Of a DNA stretch of 64,000 nt, positions 33,482 to 41,379 are shown one piece after another. A program made the translations under genes and the position numbers. This DNA is from a virus, in IMG/VR virus record IMGVR_UViG_3300008267_000003, positions 98,012-162,011 of that record; one strand, given 5' to 3'. The notes beneath the pieces were generated by a model. That model did no database searches. It saw only the letters and a list, made by a program, of their open reading frames with translations, and was not told the origin of the DNA. Positions within the stretch are counted from its first letter, which is position 1; each line of letters opens with the position of its first letter.

Positions 33482-34342
33482 ATGCCATTATGGGGAAATC
33501 AAGACGCAGCAAGTAACTCAGTTATTTCTGCTCCTGCTCAATTTAAACAAGCACCAAACACTGCAAACAGAGATGCTTTGTACGGTAATACTACACAAGA
33601 TGGAGTAGTTGCTGGCCAGACAGTTGGTATGTATGCTGCTGATACTACAGAGATGAGTGTTGGTTCTGGTCCAGTTGTTGATGCTGTTATCACTTTTGCT
33701 GGTTCTGGATACAGAGCAAACACAACTGTAGCATTTAGTGCTAATAACACCGGAGCTGATGCTGCTGCCAATGCTCAATCAAATGCTTCTGGTAGAATCA
33801 CTGCTGTTAATCTAACAAACAATGGTTCTGGATATTCTACATCACCAATCATTACAATTGCTGCACCAGCTGCTCAGACATTTGCTGGTAACACAACATC
33901 TGTTACTGTTGGTAACACAACAAATACTGGCTGGATCACACTTGGATCCAATAGAGTATTCTTTGTTAACAACGACATTGTAACTTACCTTGTTGCTGCA
34001 AGTAACACTGCTATTGGTGGTCTTACAAACAACACCACATATGCGGTGCAAACAATTAACTCAACAGCTATTCAGTTGCTGGTCAGTGTTGGTGGTGCTT
34101 CTGTTAACCTCTCTTCTGCTGAAACTACTACAGCTCAGGCTGGCCATTCGCTTACTGGTGAAACAGCAACTGGTGCAGTTACTGTTGGTGGTGCAAAAAA
34201 TAGAGGTATTTCTCACGCTGGATGGGTAGTTAGAACTGAAGGTACTGGTGGTCGTGCTGGTCGTGTACAGTATGAGACATTGGTCGCTATGAGTTCTATT
34301 ACTGGTGACGGTTCGGATGACAATCCTCTACCTGACGCATAA
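33482..34342 (+). CDS. Virion structural protein (Gly/Thr/Asn-rich)
   Basis: A 286-residue protein starting MPLWGNQDAASNSV, a start seen in virion proteins of many marine T4-like phages. Two similar beta segments lie near 60-75 (VDAVITFAGSGYRANTTVAF) and 100-125 (ITAVNLTNNGSGYSTSPIIT), typical of extended strand-rich structural proteins. The C-terminal segment GISHAGWVVRTEGTGGRAGR is also characteristic. AAGGAG is the ribosome site. Its exact location in the particle is unknown. Confidence 0.75.
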   Translation: MPLWGNQDAASNSVISAPAQFKQAPNTANRDALYGNTTQDGVVAGQTVGMYAADTTEMSVGSGPVVDAVITFAGSGYRANTTVAFSANNTGADAAANAQSNASGRITAVNLTNNGSGYSTSPIITIAAPAAQTFAGNTTSVTVGNTTNTGWITLGSNRVFFVNNDIVTYLVAASNTAIGGLTNNTTYAVQTINSTAIQLLVSVGGASVNLSSAETTTAQAGHSLTGETATGAVTVGGAKNRGISHAGWVVRTEGTGGRAGRVQYETLVAMSSITGDGSDDNPLPDA

Positions 34343-34626
34343 TGACTGATCGTGCTAAAAAGATATCGGAGCTGACCGCGCTGGCAGCTCCGGCTGGTGA
34401 AGACCTGATGGTGATTGTAGATGATCCATCAGGTACTCCTATTACCAAGTATGTCACAGTTTCAAACCTACTAGGTAATTCATCAGCTAACGTTGTGGTG
34501 TATCATGCTACTCCTGCCAACAGTACAATTACTGTTAAGAAGGGGACAATATTGATTGATAATAACTATATCTATGTTGCAACAGCAAACAATACACTTA
34601 AAAGGGTTTCATTGACTTCTTTCTAA
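34342..34626 (+). CDS. Small virion protein, fibre- or decoration-like
   Basis: A 94-residue protein with the phage-fibre start RAKKISELTALAAPAGEDLM and VIVDDPSGTPITKYVTVSNL. This pattern is common in tail-fibre and decoration proteins, followed by short strands (TVKKGTILIDNNYIYVATAN). It starts on the last base of the previous gene, so both are made together. Confidence 0.7.
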   Translation: MTDRAKKISELTALAAPAGEDLMVIVDDPSGTPITKYVTVSNLLGNSSANVVVYHATPANSTITVKKGTILIDNNYIYVATANNTLKRVSLTSF

Positions 34627-34627
34627 T

Positions 34628-35032
34628 ATGCCAATTGATGATTTGAATGAAGCAAATGCTTTAATATATGCTGCAAAACATTATGACAATCCTCATTTTT
34701 TTGATACTATAGAATTCTATGAAGATCTAAGTAGGTTTAAATATTTAAAGAAATTGTTTGGACGATATAATGATACAGGTGAAATTAATGATAGGCTGGT
34801 CTTAAATCATCTCACAGTAATTTATAATGTTTTTGGTGTTGAAGCAGCTACTAGATTGTTGTTCCTCAAGATGGAAAATTATAGTTCTTATTTGAAACCA
34901 TTCTTACTGTTTTTGAACTTTTGTCCAGATGTCATATATAATGTCAATGGTAGAAACATACGAACATCAGACATTGTAATGGATCCTAAAATAGTAGAAA
35001 TGTTAAGACAAATAAATGATCAAACAAGATAA
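34628..35032 (+). CDS. Hypothetical helical phage protein
   Basis: A 134-residue mostly helical protein. It is notable for aromatic-rich helices (HFFDTIEFYEDLSRFKYLKK, LVLNHLTVIYNVFGVEAATR) and a VIYNVNGRNIRTSDIVMDPK segment. Relatives with this pattern are found in marine T4-like genomes near structural genes, but I know no function. It overlaps the next gene by 17 bases. Confidence 0.7.
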   Translation: MPIDDLNEANALIYAAKHYDNPHFFDTIEFYEDLSRFKYLKKLFGRYNDTGEINDRLVLNHLTVIYNVFGVEAATRLLFLKMENYSSYLKPFLLFLNFCPDVIYNVNGRNIRTSDIVMDPKIVEMLRQINDQTR

Positions 35033-35558
35033 AAAGCCTAAGCTTCCATCACAAATCAAAGATGTTCCTTCTTTGACGAAGAATCCTCTTGTCGATGTTT
35101 TTCTCACATACCAATTCATTAAACGTATTGTAGTTCCATTCGAGCAATGGGATGCCTACAAACTTGGTATCATAGATAAAAACGGTAAGGTTCTCAAGAA
35201 AAAGAACACACTTAAAACAAAACAAGAAAAGGCTGCGTGGGGATATTTTGATATTTTAACAGCCAATCTAAAGAAGATGTTGGCTAAAGTTCCTGCAGCT
35301 AACAACGTCGTTGGATCATCAGTTGCATCATACCTTCTGATTAAAGAGAGTAACAGTGAAGCTTTGTTAAATGAAGTATATTTTGAAGTAAGATTCAAAG
35401 AAGTATATGAAGAATTTTCTAATATGAATACTGGTGATACCAATATGCCTGCAAACCATGCTAGCTCAGATATTGCGACGTATGACCCTATACTGCTAAA
35501 AAAAGTATCCAAAGCAAAATCTATGTTGAAGAGAAAGGTTCCAAATGTGGGTTCTTAA
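35016..35558 (+). CDS. Hypothetical phage protein, late region
   Basis: A 180-residue protein with a basic N terminus (KQDKKPKLPSQIKDVPSLTK) and helical body (VFLTYQFIKRIVVPFEQWDA). A conserved-looking NNVVGSSVASYLLIKESNSE segment and a basic end complete it. No catalytic motif visible. It overlaps both neighbours by 14-17 bases, so translation is coupled through to the spanin pair. Confidence 0.7.
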   Translation: MIKQDKKPKLPSQIKDVPSLTKNPLVDVFLTYQFIKRIVVPFEQWDAYKLGIIDKNGKVLKKKNTLKTKQEKAAWGYFDILTANLKKMLAKVPAANNVVGSSVASYLLIKESNSEALLNEVYFEVRFKEVYEEFSNMNTGDTNMPANHASSDIATYDPILLKKVSKAKSMLKRKVPNVGS

Positions 35559-36051
35559 CTTCCTACCTGACTGGATATTTCACGCTCTGCTTGTTGTAGG
35601 TATTTTAGGATACATTGCAACATTCCTCATTAGATTCTTACCTGGATTTGTATACGTATACAAGCTACCCATCCAACTTATTTCCACTGGTGTTATTGCT
35701 CTTAGCGTTTATATGTTAGGTGCTATTGCTGAAAGAGCTGCGTGGGAAGCCAGAGTAAAAGAAATGGAAGAAAAGGTCAGAATTGCAGAACAAAAAGCTC
35801 AGCAAGTAAATGAAGAAATACAAATCAAGGTAGTCGAAAAAACTAAAGTGATCAAAGAAAAAGGTCAGCTTAGAATAGAGTATGTTAATAAGCTGGTGAA
35901 AGGTGACACTGTAGAGATAGTAAAAGACATGAGTGAAGAAGAGAAGCAAAAGTTTCTTGCGAAACAAAAAGAGCTTCAAGATGCTTTAAAGAATTGTCCT
36001 GTTCCCAAGATTCTTGTAGAAGAACATAATAGAGTGGTGGATCAAAAATGA
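35545..36051 (+). CDS. Rz-like inner-membrane spanin (i-spanin)
   Basis: A 168-residue protein. Hydrophobic segments at about 10-33 and 40-65 are followed by a long charged coiled coil (about 68-125, EARVKEMEEKVRIAEQKAQQ onward) and a C-terminal domain ending with a Cys-Pro segment. This is the plan of class II i-spanins. Overlap of its last 4 bases with a small lipoprotein gene is the classic Rz/Rz1 arrangement. It acts after the endolysin to fuse inner and outer membranes. The presence of two rather than one N-terminal segments is the only deviation. Confidence 0.75.
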   Translation: MWVLNFLPDWIFHALLVVGILGYIATFLIRFLPGFVYVYKLPIQLISTGVIALSVYMLGAIAERAAWEARVKEMEEKVRIAEQKAQQVNEEIQIKVVEKTKVIKEKGQLRIEYVNKLVKGDTVEIVKDMSEEEKQKFLAKQKELQDALKNCPVPKILVEEHNRVVDQK

Positions 36052-36314
36052 GAGCATTCATAATTATTGGTACTTTACTACTTACTGGATGTTCAACCAC
36101 TGTTCCTGTTACTGCAAAGTTTCCTGCTGCTCCAGCAGTTTTAATGGAGAAATGTCCCCAACTGAAAAAGCTTCAAGGTGATCAAGTCTCTATAGTAGAT
36201 CTGCATACCACGGTAGTGGAAAATTATACATTCTTTTATGAGTGCTCAGTTAAAGTTGAGGCGTGGCAAGAGTGGTATTCTTCTCAGAAGAAGATATTTG
36301 AGGATGTCAAGTAA
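36048..36314 (+). CDS. Rz1-like outer-membrane lipoprotein spanin (o-spanin)
   Basis: An 88-residue lipoprotein: signal MRAFIIIGTLLLTGC with lipobox LLTGC (Cys15). A short Pro-containing linker and a helical C terminus (WQEWYSSQKKIFEDVK) follow. It overlaps the i-spanin by 4 bases. The matched pair implies a host with an outer membrane. Confidence 0.78.
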   Translation: MRAFIIIGTLLLTGCSTTVPVTAKFPAAPAVLMEKCPQLKKLQGDQVSIVDLHTTVVENYTFFYECSVKVEAWQEWYSSQKKIFEDVK

Positions 36315-37030
36315 TGCCTAATTATTTTCTAACAGATGATATACATCTAAATGTTTCAAGAGGTTTAGTAAAAGATGCTGAGGTTGTAAACGTCTTTGGA
36401 TATAATTCGAACGTTGCAACAGATTTTATTCCTCTATGGGAAAACAACGTAGAATATACCTACCCAACATCTAACCTAGTAATGTCAGCGGTGAGCTCGA
36501 ACACAACTGATATTGGGGTAGTATATTTAATTCAGGGTTTGGATTCTAATTTTGATAAACTACAGACAACATTTACAGTGAACGGGACTTCTCCTGTTGT
36601 AATTGACAACCCTTTTTTTAGAATTAACAACGTTGTATCAATAAGTGGTAGTGAGGTAGGGAATATCACAATAGCTAACTCTGGAACTACTTACGCAAAG
36701 GTCCTAGCTGGTACTGGGAAAAATCAAGCTTCAATTTTCACAGTACCAAGAGGGTATGAATTTTTCTTATATCGAATAGATGCTTTCAGCGCTACAGCTT
36801 TATCGAATAAATACTGTATTTTCCGGAATGTGGTGAGAAGTTCATTAGCCAACACAGTCCTAAGAGTTGCCGAAACTACTTTTATAAACAATATGAATAT
36901 AATGAGACGATTTCCGTTCAAATATAGTGAAAAAGTAGATATTCAGTTTCAAGCAAAAAGTAGTAGTCAAACTAATGAGGTAGGTATTTTTTCTGAGGGT
37001 GTATTAGTAAAAAAGCCAATAGGACCATAA
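36314..37030 (+). CDS. Hypothetical virion protein (strand-rich)
   Basis: A 238-residue protein beginning MPNYFLTDDIHLNVSRGLVK, rich in Asn, Thr and Val, with many predicted strands. The middle VVSISGSEVGNITIANSGTT resembles short adhesin-like repeats, and the C terminus is LVKKPIGP. I infer a structural or head-fibre-type protein because it lies in the late region and lacks enzyme motifs. It overlaps the o-spanin by 1 base. Confidence 0.6.
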   Translation: MPNYFLTDDIHLNVSRGLVKDAEVVNVFGYNSNVATDFIPLWENNVEYTYPTSNLVMSAVSSNTTDIGVVYLIQGLDSNFDKLQTTFTVNGTSPVVIDNPFFRINNVVSISGSEVGNITIANSGTTYAKVLAGTGKNQASIFTVPRGYEFFLYRIDAFSATALSNKYCIFRNVVRSSLANTVLRVAETTFINNMNIMRRFPFKYSEKVDIQFQAKSSSQTNEVGIFSEGVLVKKPIGP

Positions 37031-37140
37031 TAAATATTTTGGATACACACCTTAGGACCGTTAATCTTTAAGAGTGTATAAGGAGGCCCCTGCCTACTAC
37101 ATCTGCATTACAATTGCAGAGGACATAAGTGGGGCAACAC
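37031..37140 (+). ncRNA. Structured leader region upstream of endolysin
   Basis: No gene fits here. The segment can fold as ATACAC/GTGTAT (about 37043 and 37074). A longer hairpin follows: GCCCC (about 37085) pairs with GGGGC (about 37131) around an inner hairpin CTGCA-TTACAAT-TGCAG (37103-37119). An AATAAATA late-promoter-like site lies at about 37029-37036. It may be a 5' leader that controls endolysin expression. Function not known. Confidence 0.4.
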
Positions 37141-37167
37141 CAACCATTATAATAAAGAAGGTGACAT

Positions 37168-37794
37168 ATGAACTTAACACTACAACAACTAAAGCAGTTG
37201 CTTCCTAAAAATCCGTACGTTGAACATTGGCATCATGCTCTTGAGCAGCTGCTACCTGATTATGATATTAACACGCCAAAGCGCATTGCTGCATTTGTTG
37301 CACAGTGCGCACATGAGTCTGGTGGGTTCACAGCTATTAAAGAGAACCTAAACTACAAGGCTCCTACTCTAAGAAAGCTATTTTCTAAATACTTTCCTAA
37401 CGATGAACTTGCAGCAGTCTACGCATCCAAACCTAATAAGCAGGAAGCTATTGCAAATAGAATCTACGCAAGTCGTATGGGTAACGGAGATGAAGCTAGT
37501 GGAGATGGGTATCGCTACTGCGGTCGTGGATTAATCCAGCTGACTGGTAAGAGCAACTATCAAAACTTTGCTGATAGTCTGGAAATGAGAGTTGAAGATG
37601 TGCCTGAATATCTTGCTACATTTGAGGGCGCTGCACAGAGTGCTTGCTGGTTCTGGGAAGCAAACAACCTTAATAGATTTGCAGATGCTGGTGACATTAA
37701 AGGATTAACAAAAGCAATCAATGGTGGTTACATAGGATTGGAAGATCGCATCAAGCACTATGAGCATGCGCTTCATGTACTAGGAGCTCACTAA
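37168..37794 (+). CDS. Endolysin, glycoside hydrolase family 19
   Basis: A 208-residue lysozyme/chitinase-fold muramidase. Catalytic acid E50 is in AQCAHESGGF (45-54), with the second acid E59 in IKENLNY. The GH19 signature is YRYCGRGLIQLTGKSNY near 112-128. There is no signal peptide, so it needs a holin, and candidates lie downstream. A strong AGAAGGTG site precedes the ATG. It cleaves host peptidoglycan at lysis together with the spanin pair just upstream. Confidence 0.93.
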   Translation: MNLTLQQLKQLLPKNPYVEHWHHALEQLLPDYDINTPKRIAAFVAQCAHESGGFTAIKENLNYKAPTLRKLFSKYFPNDELAAVYASKPNKQEAIANRIYASRMGNGDEASGDGYRYCGRGLIQLTGKSNYQNFADSLEMRVEDVPEYLATFEGAAQSACWFWEANNLNRFADAGDIKGLTKAINGGYIGLEDRIKHYEHALHVLGAH

Positions 37795-38024
37795 TGAAAT
37801 ATCTACCCCTACTAATGCTTGTAGCGTTGATGGGATGTGAAGAGCGCTACAGATATCCATGTCAAGATCCAGGAAACTGGCAAGAGGACTTCTGTAAGAA
37901 GCCTATTTGCAGTGCAAACGGCACTTGCCCAGAAGATCTTACCCCATATGAAAAAGAAAAGGTTGGAGGCACAACTGGAAATCCAAATCTACAGCCTGCA
38001 CCCAGCAAAGGAGATTGTAAATGA
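37794..38024 (+). CDS. Small lipoprotein in the lysis cluster
   Basis: A 76-residue protein with a lipoprotein signal (MKYLPLLMLVALMGC; Cys15 after LMG). A Cys-rich mature part follows (cysteines at about 23, 33, 38, 44 and 75), ending Pro-rich. It could be a secondary o-spanin-type or superinfection-exclusion lipoprotein. It starts on the last base of the endolysin gene. Confidence 0.7.
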   Translation: MKYLPLLMLVALMGCEERYRYPCQDPGNWQEDFCKKPICSANGTCPEDLTPYEKEKVGGTTGNPNLQPAPSKGDCK

Positions 38025-38473
38025 TTAACGAATTATGGTCAGGAGAAAGATACTCTACAGAAGAACTTAACGCACGTTTAAAATTCTTCATTGGTATCGT
38101 TTTAGGTTTAACACTATTTGGTATTGTGTTTGTTGTATTGTATAGTCTTATTTTTGTTACTCAACCAATGAACGGTATGAGTCCTGTGGATAACAAGTTC
38201 TTTGAGCTTATCATTCCAATCGCGACATTCTTAACTGGTACACTATCTGGTATTATGTTGGCAGGTGACGATAAGGATCTGAGAGCAAAGGCATTAGAGG
38301 CTGCTAACAAGCCACCTCCACCTTCAGCTCCACCTCCAGCACCAAGACCATCTCCAATGGCATCATCAAGCATGGGAATGGATGCTCCACCTAGTATGGC
38401 ACCAGCTGGTGGTGTAACAATGGGATTTGGTGGTAAGCCAGCTCCTCCTCCTGCGTTTGAACCAGAATTATGA
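38021..38473 (+). CDS. Membrane protein with proline-rich tail, holin candidate
   Basis: A 150-residue protein with hydrophobic segments at about 22-47 (FFIGIVLGLTLFGIVFVVLY) and about 65-85. The cytoplasmic-type tail is rich in Pro, Ala and Met (KPPPPSAPPPAPRPSPM). Two membrane segments next to an endolysin without export signal make it a holin candidate. The long Pro-rich tail is unusual for one. Confidence 0.6.
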   Translation: MINELWSGERYSTEELNARLKFFIGIVLGLTLFGIVFVVLYSLIFVTQPMNGMSPVDNKFFELIIPIATFLTGTLSGIMLAGDDKDLRAKALEAANKPPPPSAPPPAPRPSPMASSSMGMDAPPSMAPAGGVTMGFGGKPAPPPAFEPEL

Positions 38474-38694
38474 ACTTCTTAGTCAAGATGCTTTCCGGAG
38501 AAGGAGAGGATAATCCAAGTAGCAAGAGAACTATTACCTTCCTTGCTTTTCTGCTAATTGCAGCTGGATATGTAGCAGAGGTGTTCTTCGAAAAAAGAGT
38601 AAATCCTGAAACCTTCAACGCAGTAATGTATATTGTACTTGGAGGTCTGGGATTTACCACAGCTGAAAAATTTACTAACAAGGAAAAGAAATGA
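38470..38694 (+). CDS. Two-segment membrane protein, holin candidate
   Basis: A 74-residue protein with segments at about 22-40 (RTITFLAFLLIAAGYVAEVF) and about 52-65 (VMYIVLGGLGFTTA) and a Lys-rich end. Small size, two segments and a charged C terminus are classical holin traits. It overlaps both neighbours by 4 bases. I cannot tell which of the two adjacent candidates is the holin. Confidence 0.65.
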   Translation: MNFLVKMLSGEGEDNPSSKRTITFLAFLLIAAGYVAEVFFEKRVNPETFNAVMYIVLGGLGFTTAEKFTNKEKK

Positions 38695-38894
38695 AAAAAG
38701 AGATTCTACTTGGATCAATGATCCTATTCCTTCTTTTTGCTCCACTATCTAAAGCAGCATTTGCTGGTGGTGAGATGAAAGAAGTTTGCCATAAAGAAGT
38801 TAAAAAAGGCAAAGAAGTCGACGTCTGTAAAAAGATCAAAGTGCACAAGAAGTTAGAAGGCACAGCGATCCCAGAAAAAGCACCTAAGAAATAA
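38691..38894 (+). CDS. Small secreted basic protein
   Basis: A 67-residue protein. Residues 1-22 form a signal peptide (KKEILLGSMILFLLFAPLSK), with a likely cleavage near AFA. The mature part is Lys-rich with two cysteines (EVCHKEVKKGKEVDVCKKIK) that could pair. Function unknown; periplasmic location inferred. Confidence 0.65.
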   Translation: MKKEILLGSMILFLLFAPLSKAAFAGGEMKEVCHKEVKKGKEVDVCKKIKVHKKLEGTAIPEKAPKK

Positions 38895-38895
38895 G

Positions 38896-39147
38896 ATGTC
38901 AATGGAACTTTTTGACACCCAATCAAGGATAGCCATCTTGGAGCACGAAGTTAAGAACATTTCTGAACTTATGAAAGAGCTTCGTAAGGAACAGAAAGAA
39001 CAACATGAAGCTATGATGAGTCGTATTGATTCTATTGATAAGAGGATTGACATTCTCGAAAGATGGCGTTATATGGTGATTGGTGGTGCAATTGTTGTTG
39101 GATACCTCATTGCTCAGTTAGTTCAGCTTGCAAAAGTTATGAGTTGA
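38896..39147 (+). CDS. Coiled-coil protein with C-terminal membrane anchor
   Basis: An 83-residue protein. An amphipathic coiled coil (about 8-58, IAILEHEVKNISELMKELRK onward) is followed by a single hydrophobic segment at about 61-80 (VIGGAIVVGYLIAQLV). This layout is shared by small proteins in many phage lysis regions and might be an antiholin or holin-like pinholin partner. The host-type promoter for the primase lies in its last codons. Confidence 0.65.
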   Translation: MSMELFDTQSRIAILEHEVKNISELMKELRKEQKEQHEAMMSRIDSIDKRIDILERWRYMVIGGAIVVGYLIAQLVQLAKVMS

Positions 39148-39172
39148 TTTACAAACAGGTTGCATATATAAT
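39144..39172 (+). promoter_or_regulatory. Sigma70-type promoter for primase
   Basis: TTGATT (39144-39149), 17 bases, TATAAT (39167-39172). It overlaps the stop of the last lysis-region gene and sits 24 bases before the primase ATG, marking the switch from late to early genes. Confidence 0.82.
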
Positions 39173-39195
39173 CCTCTTGTTACTACGAGGAACTT

Positions 39196-40233
39196 ATGCA
39201 ACCTATTGATTACAAATATATTGGTCTTATATCATCACGCCTGCCACTGTTCAAGAAAAGAGCAGATGGTACGTATAACTTCAGATGCGTACTCTGTGGC
39301 GACTCCCAAACAAACAAGAGAAAAGCTCGTGGTTTCATCCTAACAAAGGATAATCAAACCACGTATTATTGTCATAACTGTCATGCATCTCTGAGTCTTG
39401 CTAATTTCATAAAGCATATTGATACTCAGTTATTTGATGAATACCAAAAAGAAAGATTAGCTGAAAAATATTCAGCTACTCAAGTTGGAATAACCGCAAA
39501 AGACCGTGACATCACCAAGGTGGTTTTTCCTAAATACCTGCGCGAGGCTGCTTTCAAGAAGCTCTCCAAAATATCCTCTCTCCGCTATGATCATCCTGCG
39601 AAAAAGTATGTAGACGAGCGAAAGATTCCAACAAAGCATCATCACAAGCTCTTTCTGTCTTTAAAGTTTAAGGAATGGGTTAATACAATTGTTCCTGATA
39701 AATTTAACGAAGAGTCCTTGCAAAACGATGGTCCAAGGTTGATCATACCTTTCATTGATATGGATGGTTCTTTGATAGGATTTACAGGTCGTGCATTTGG
39801 TAATTCAAAGGTGAGATACATAACAATACATGTTGATGCTAACAAACCTCTAATATTTGGATTGGATGCTATTAAGAAAACTGAGAAGATTTACGTAACA
39901 GAAGGTCCTTTAGACTCGTTATTCTTACCCAATGCGCTTGCAATGGGGTCATCCAACAATTTGAATGGATTGAAGCAGTTTATTGATGATCCTTCTAAAT
40001 TTGTTCTTGTAATGGATAACGAACCAAAGAACAAAGATATCTGCAAGATAGTTGAAAAAGCAATAGAACTTGGGTACAATGTATGTATTTGGCCGCAGCA
40101 TATAGTAGAGAAGGATGTAAATGAGATGGTACTTAATGGAACCAAACCTGAAGACGTTAAATTGACTATTGAATGTAACACGGTATCTGGTCTAGAAGCA
40201 AAACTTAAATTAGCACATTGGAAGAAATGTTAG
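39196..40233 (+). CDS. 61: DNA primase (gp61-like)
   Basis: A 345-residue primase, the size of T4 gp61 (342). The N-terminal zinc-binding region has FRCVLCGDS (about 29-37) and YYCHNCHASLSLANFIKH (about 56-73). The TOPRIM-like centre has IYVTEGPLDSLFL (about 235-247) and FVLVMDNEPKN (about 271-281). It makes RNA primers for lagging-strand synthesis with the gp41 helicase at 14 kb. A GAGGAAC ribosome site is present. Confidence 0.92.
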   Translation: MQPIDYKYIGLISSRLPLFKKRADGTYNFRCVLCGDSQTNKRKARGFILTKDNQTTYYCHNCHASLSLANFIKHIDTQLFDEYQKERLAEKYSATQVGITAKDRDITKVVFPKYLREAAFKKLSKISSLRYDHPAKKYVDERKIPTKHHHKLFLSLKFKEWVNTIVPDKFNEESLQNDGPRLIIPFIDMDGSLIGFTGRAFGNSKVRYITIHVDANKPLIFGLDAIKKTEKIYVTEGPLDSLFLPNALAMGSSNNLNGLKQFIDDPSKFVLVMDNEPKNKDICKIVEKAIELGYNVCIWPQHIVEKDVNEMVLNGTKPEDVKLTIECNTVSGLEAKLKLAHWKKC

Positions 40234-40436
40234 AAATAGAAAAGAAAGCAAAACAATATCTCAGGTCCATGGATAGAATGATTATGGGTTGTGATACAGA
40301 AGAAGAGATAAGAATGCTTGCATGTGCAATGATGACGTCAGCAATAATAATACTCGAGCAGCAAATTGGCGTTAGAGGTACGAAGAAAATGCTTGAACAG
40401 ACTATGGAGAAACGACATGGAGCAGATACTAAATGA
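40227..40436 (+). CDS. Hypothetical small helical protein
   Basis: A 69-residue, all-helical, Met- and Glu-rich protein (MLEIEKKAKQYLRSMDRMIM start). The frame could also open at TTG 40218; I prefer ATG 40227. It overlaps the primase end and the following gene. Function unknown. Confidence 0.6.
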   Translation: MLEIEKKAKQYLRSMDRMIMGCDTEEEIRMLACAMMTSAIIILEQQIGVRGTKKMLEQTMEKRHGADTK

Positions 40437-40731
40437 GTATGAAGAACTTGATCCAGACAAGCGCAAACACCAAGAGCGTATTGGCCAGAAACAAAATCAC
40501 ATAAAAAAGCAGTACACAATAGCAAAGCGTAACGGTGGTAATCAGAGGTATCTGAAACAACCACATAGGCTTGCTAAACACAACGCCATGGATTGTGGTG
40601 TTCCTAACTGCCCTCTATGTGGTAATCGTAGAAGAGTGTGGGAAGAGAAGACAATCCAAGAACTTAAATTTGAACAGACTGAGAAATGGAATGATGATGA
40701 ACGTGAAGCTGATAAGCTACTCGGAACCTAG
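40417..40731 (+). CDS. Hypothetical basic protein with CxxC motif
   Basis: A 104-residue protein from ATG 40417 (GGAG upstream), Lys/Gln-rich. KHNAMDCGVPNCPLCGNRRR at about 53-72 has C59, C64 and C67, which may form a zinc knuckle, perhaps for nucleic-acid binding. Overlaps the start of thyX by about 35 bases. Confidence 0.65.
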   Translation: MEQILNEYEELDPDKRKHQERIGQKQNHIKKQYTIAKRNGGNQRYLKQPHRLAKHNAMDCGVPNCPLCGNRRRVWEEKTIQELKFEQTEKWNDDEREADKLLGT

Positions 40732-41362
40732 TGGCTTAATGCCTGCAGACATAGATGATATACAAGACCTTATTGCATACTGTGCCAGAGTCTCTAACCC
40801 GTCCAACCAGACGAATACGGAGACTTCAGAAAAGCTCATCCAGTACCTCGCAAAACACCAACACTGGAGCCCATTTGAAATGGTATCAGCATGTATTGAG
40901 ATCGAAACAACCAGAGACATTGCAAGACAAATCCTTAGACACCGAAGCTTTAGCTTCCAAGAGTTCAGCCAGCGGTACGCAGATCCGACCAAAGAACTGG
41001 ATTTCGTATTACGAGACGCAAGAATGCAGGACACCAGTAATAGACAAAACAGCATAGAAACAGATAACACTGCTCTACAGACCATGTGGGAAGAGCAACA
41101 GCGTTTTATTATTGCTTCTGCAAAGAGTGCTTATGATTGGGCAATTGTTAACGGGATTGCTAAGGAACAAGCAAGAGCAGTGCTACCGGAAGGACTGACA
41201 GTATCACGTTTGTACATGAATGGAACAATTAGATCGTGGATTCATTACATTGAGCTACGTAGTGCTAACGGCACACAAAAGGAACATATGGAGATAGCAA
41301 AGCAGTGTGCAGTAGAGCTGGCCAAGATATTTCCAATGATAAGAGAATACGTTCAACAATAA
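40697..41362 (+). CDS. thyX: FAD-dependent thymidylate synthase ThyX
   Basis: A 221-residue enzyme that makes dTMP from dUMP using FAD. RHRSFSFQEFSQRY (81-94) is the ThyX signature RHRxxSxxxxSxRY. ARAVLPEGLTVSRLYMNGTI lies near 160 and the C-terminal RSANGTQKEHMEIA helix follows. Three ATGs (40691, 40694, 40697) are possible starts. I use the last, since MNVKLISYS is a usual ThyX beginning. It works with dCMP deaminase (6.2 kb) and the dUTPase-like protein (1.8 kb). Confidence 0.95.
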   Translation: MNVKLISYSEPSGLMPADIDDIQDLIAYCARVSNPSNQTNTETSEKLIQYLAKHQHWSPFEMVSACIEIETTRDIARQILRHRSFSFQEFSQRYADPTKELDFVLRDARMQDTSNRQNSIETDNTALQTMWEEQQRFIIASAKSAYDWAIVNGIAKEQARAVLPEGLTVSRLYMNGTIRSWIHYIELRSANGTQKEHMEIAKQCAVELAKIFPMIREYVQQ

Positions 41363-41379
41363 TAACAAAGAGGTAACAA

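Noticed and set aside
34342-34626. Head leader in other late genes such as 33482 and 34342
   Set aside because: Their N termini lack [L/I]xE in the first 16 residues and resemble normal virion protein starts.
40571-40696. Upstream extension of the ThyX frame
   Set aside because: The extra residues overlap the CxxC gene in another frame and do not match ThyX; MNVKLISYS at 40697 is the normal beginning.
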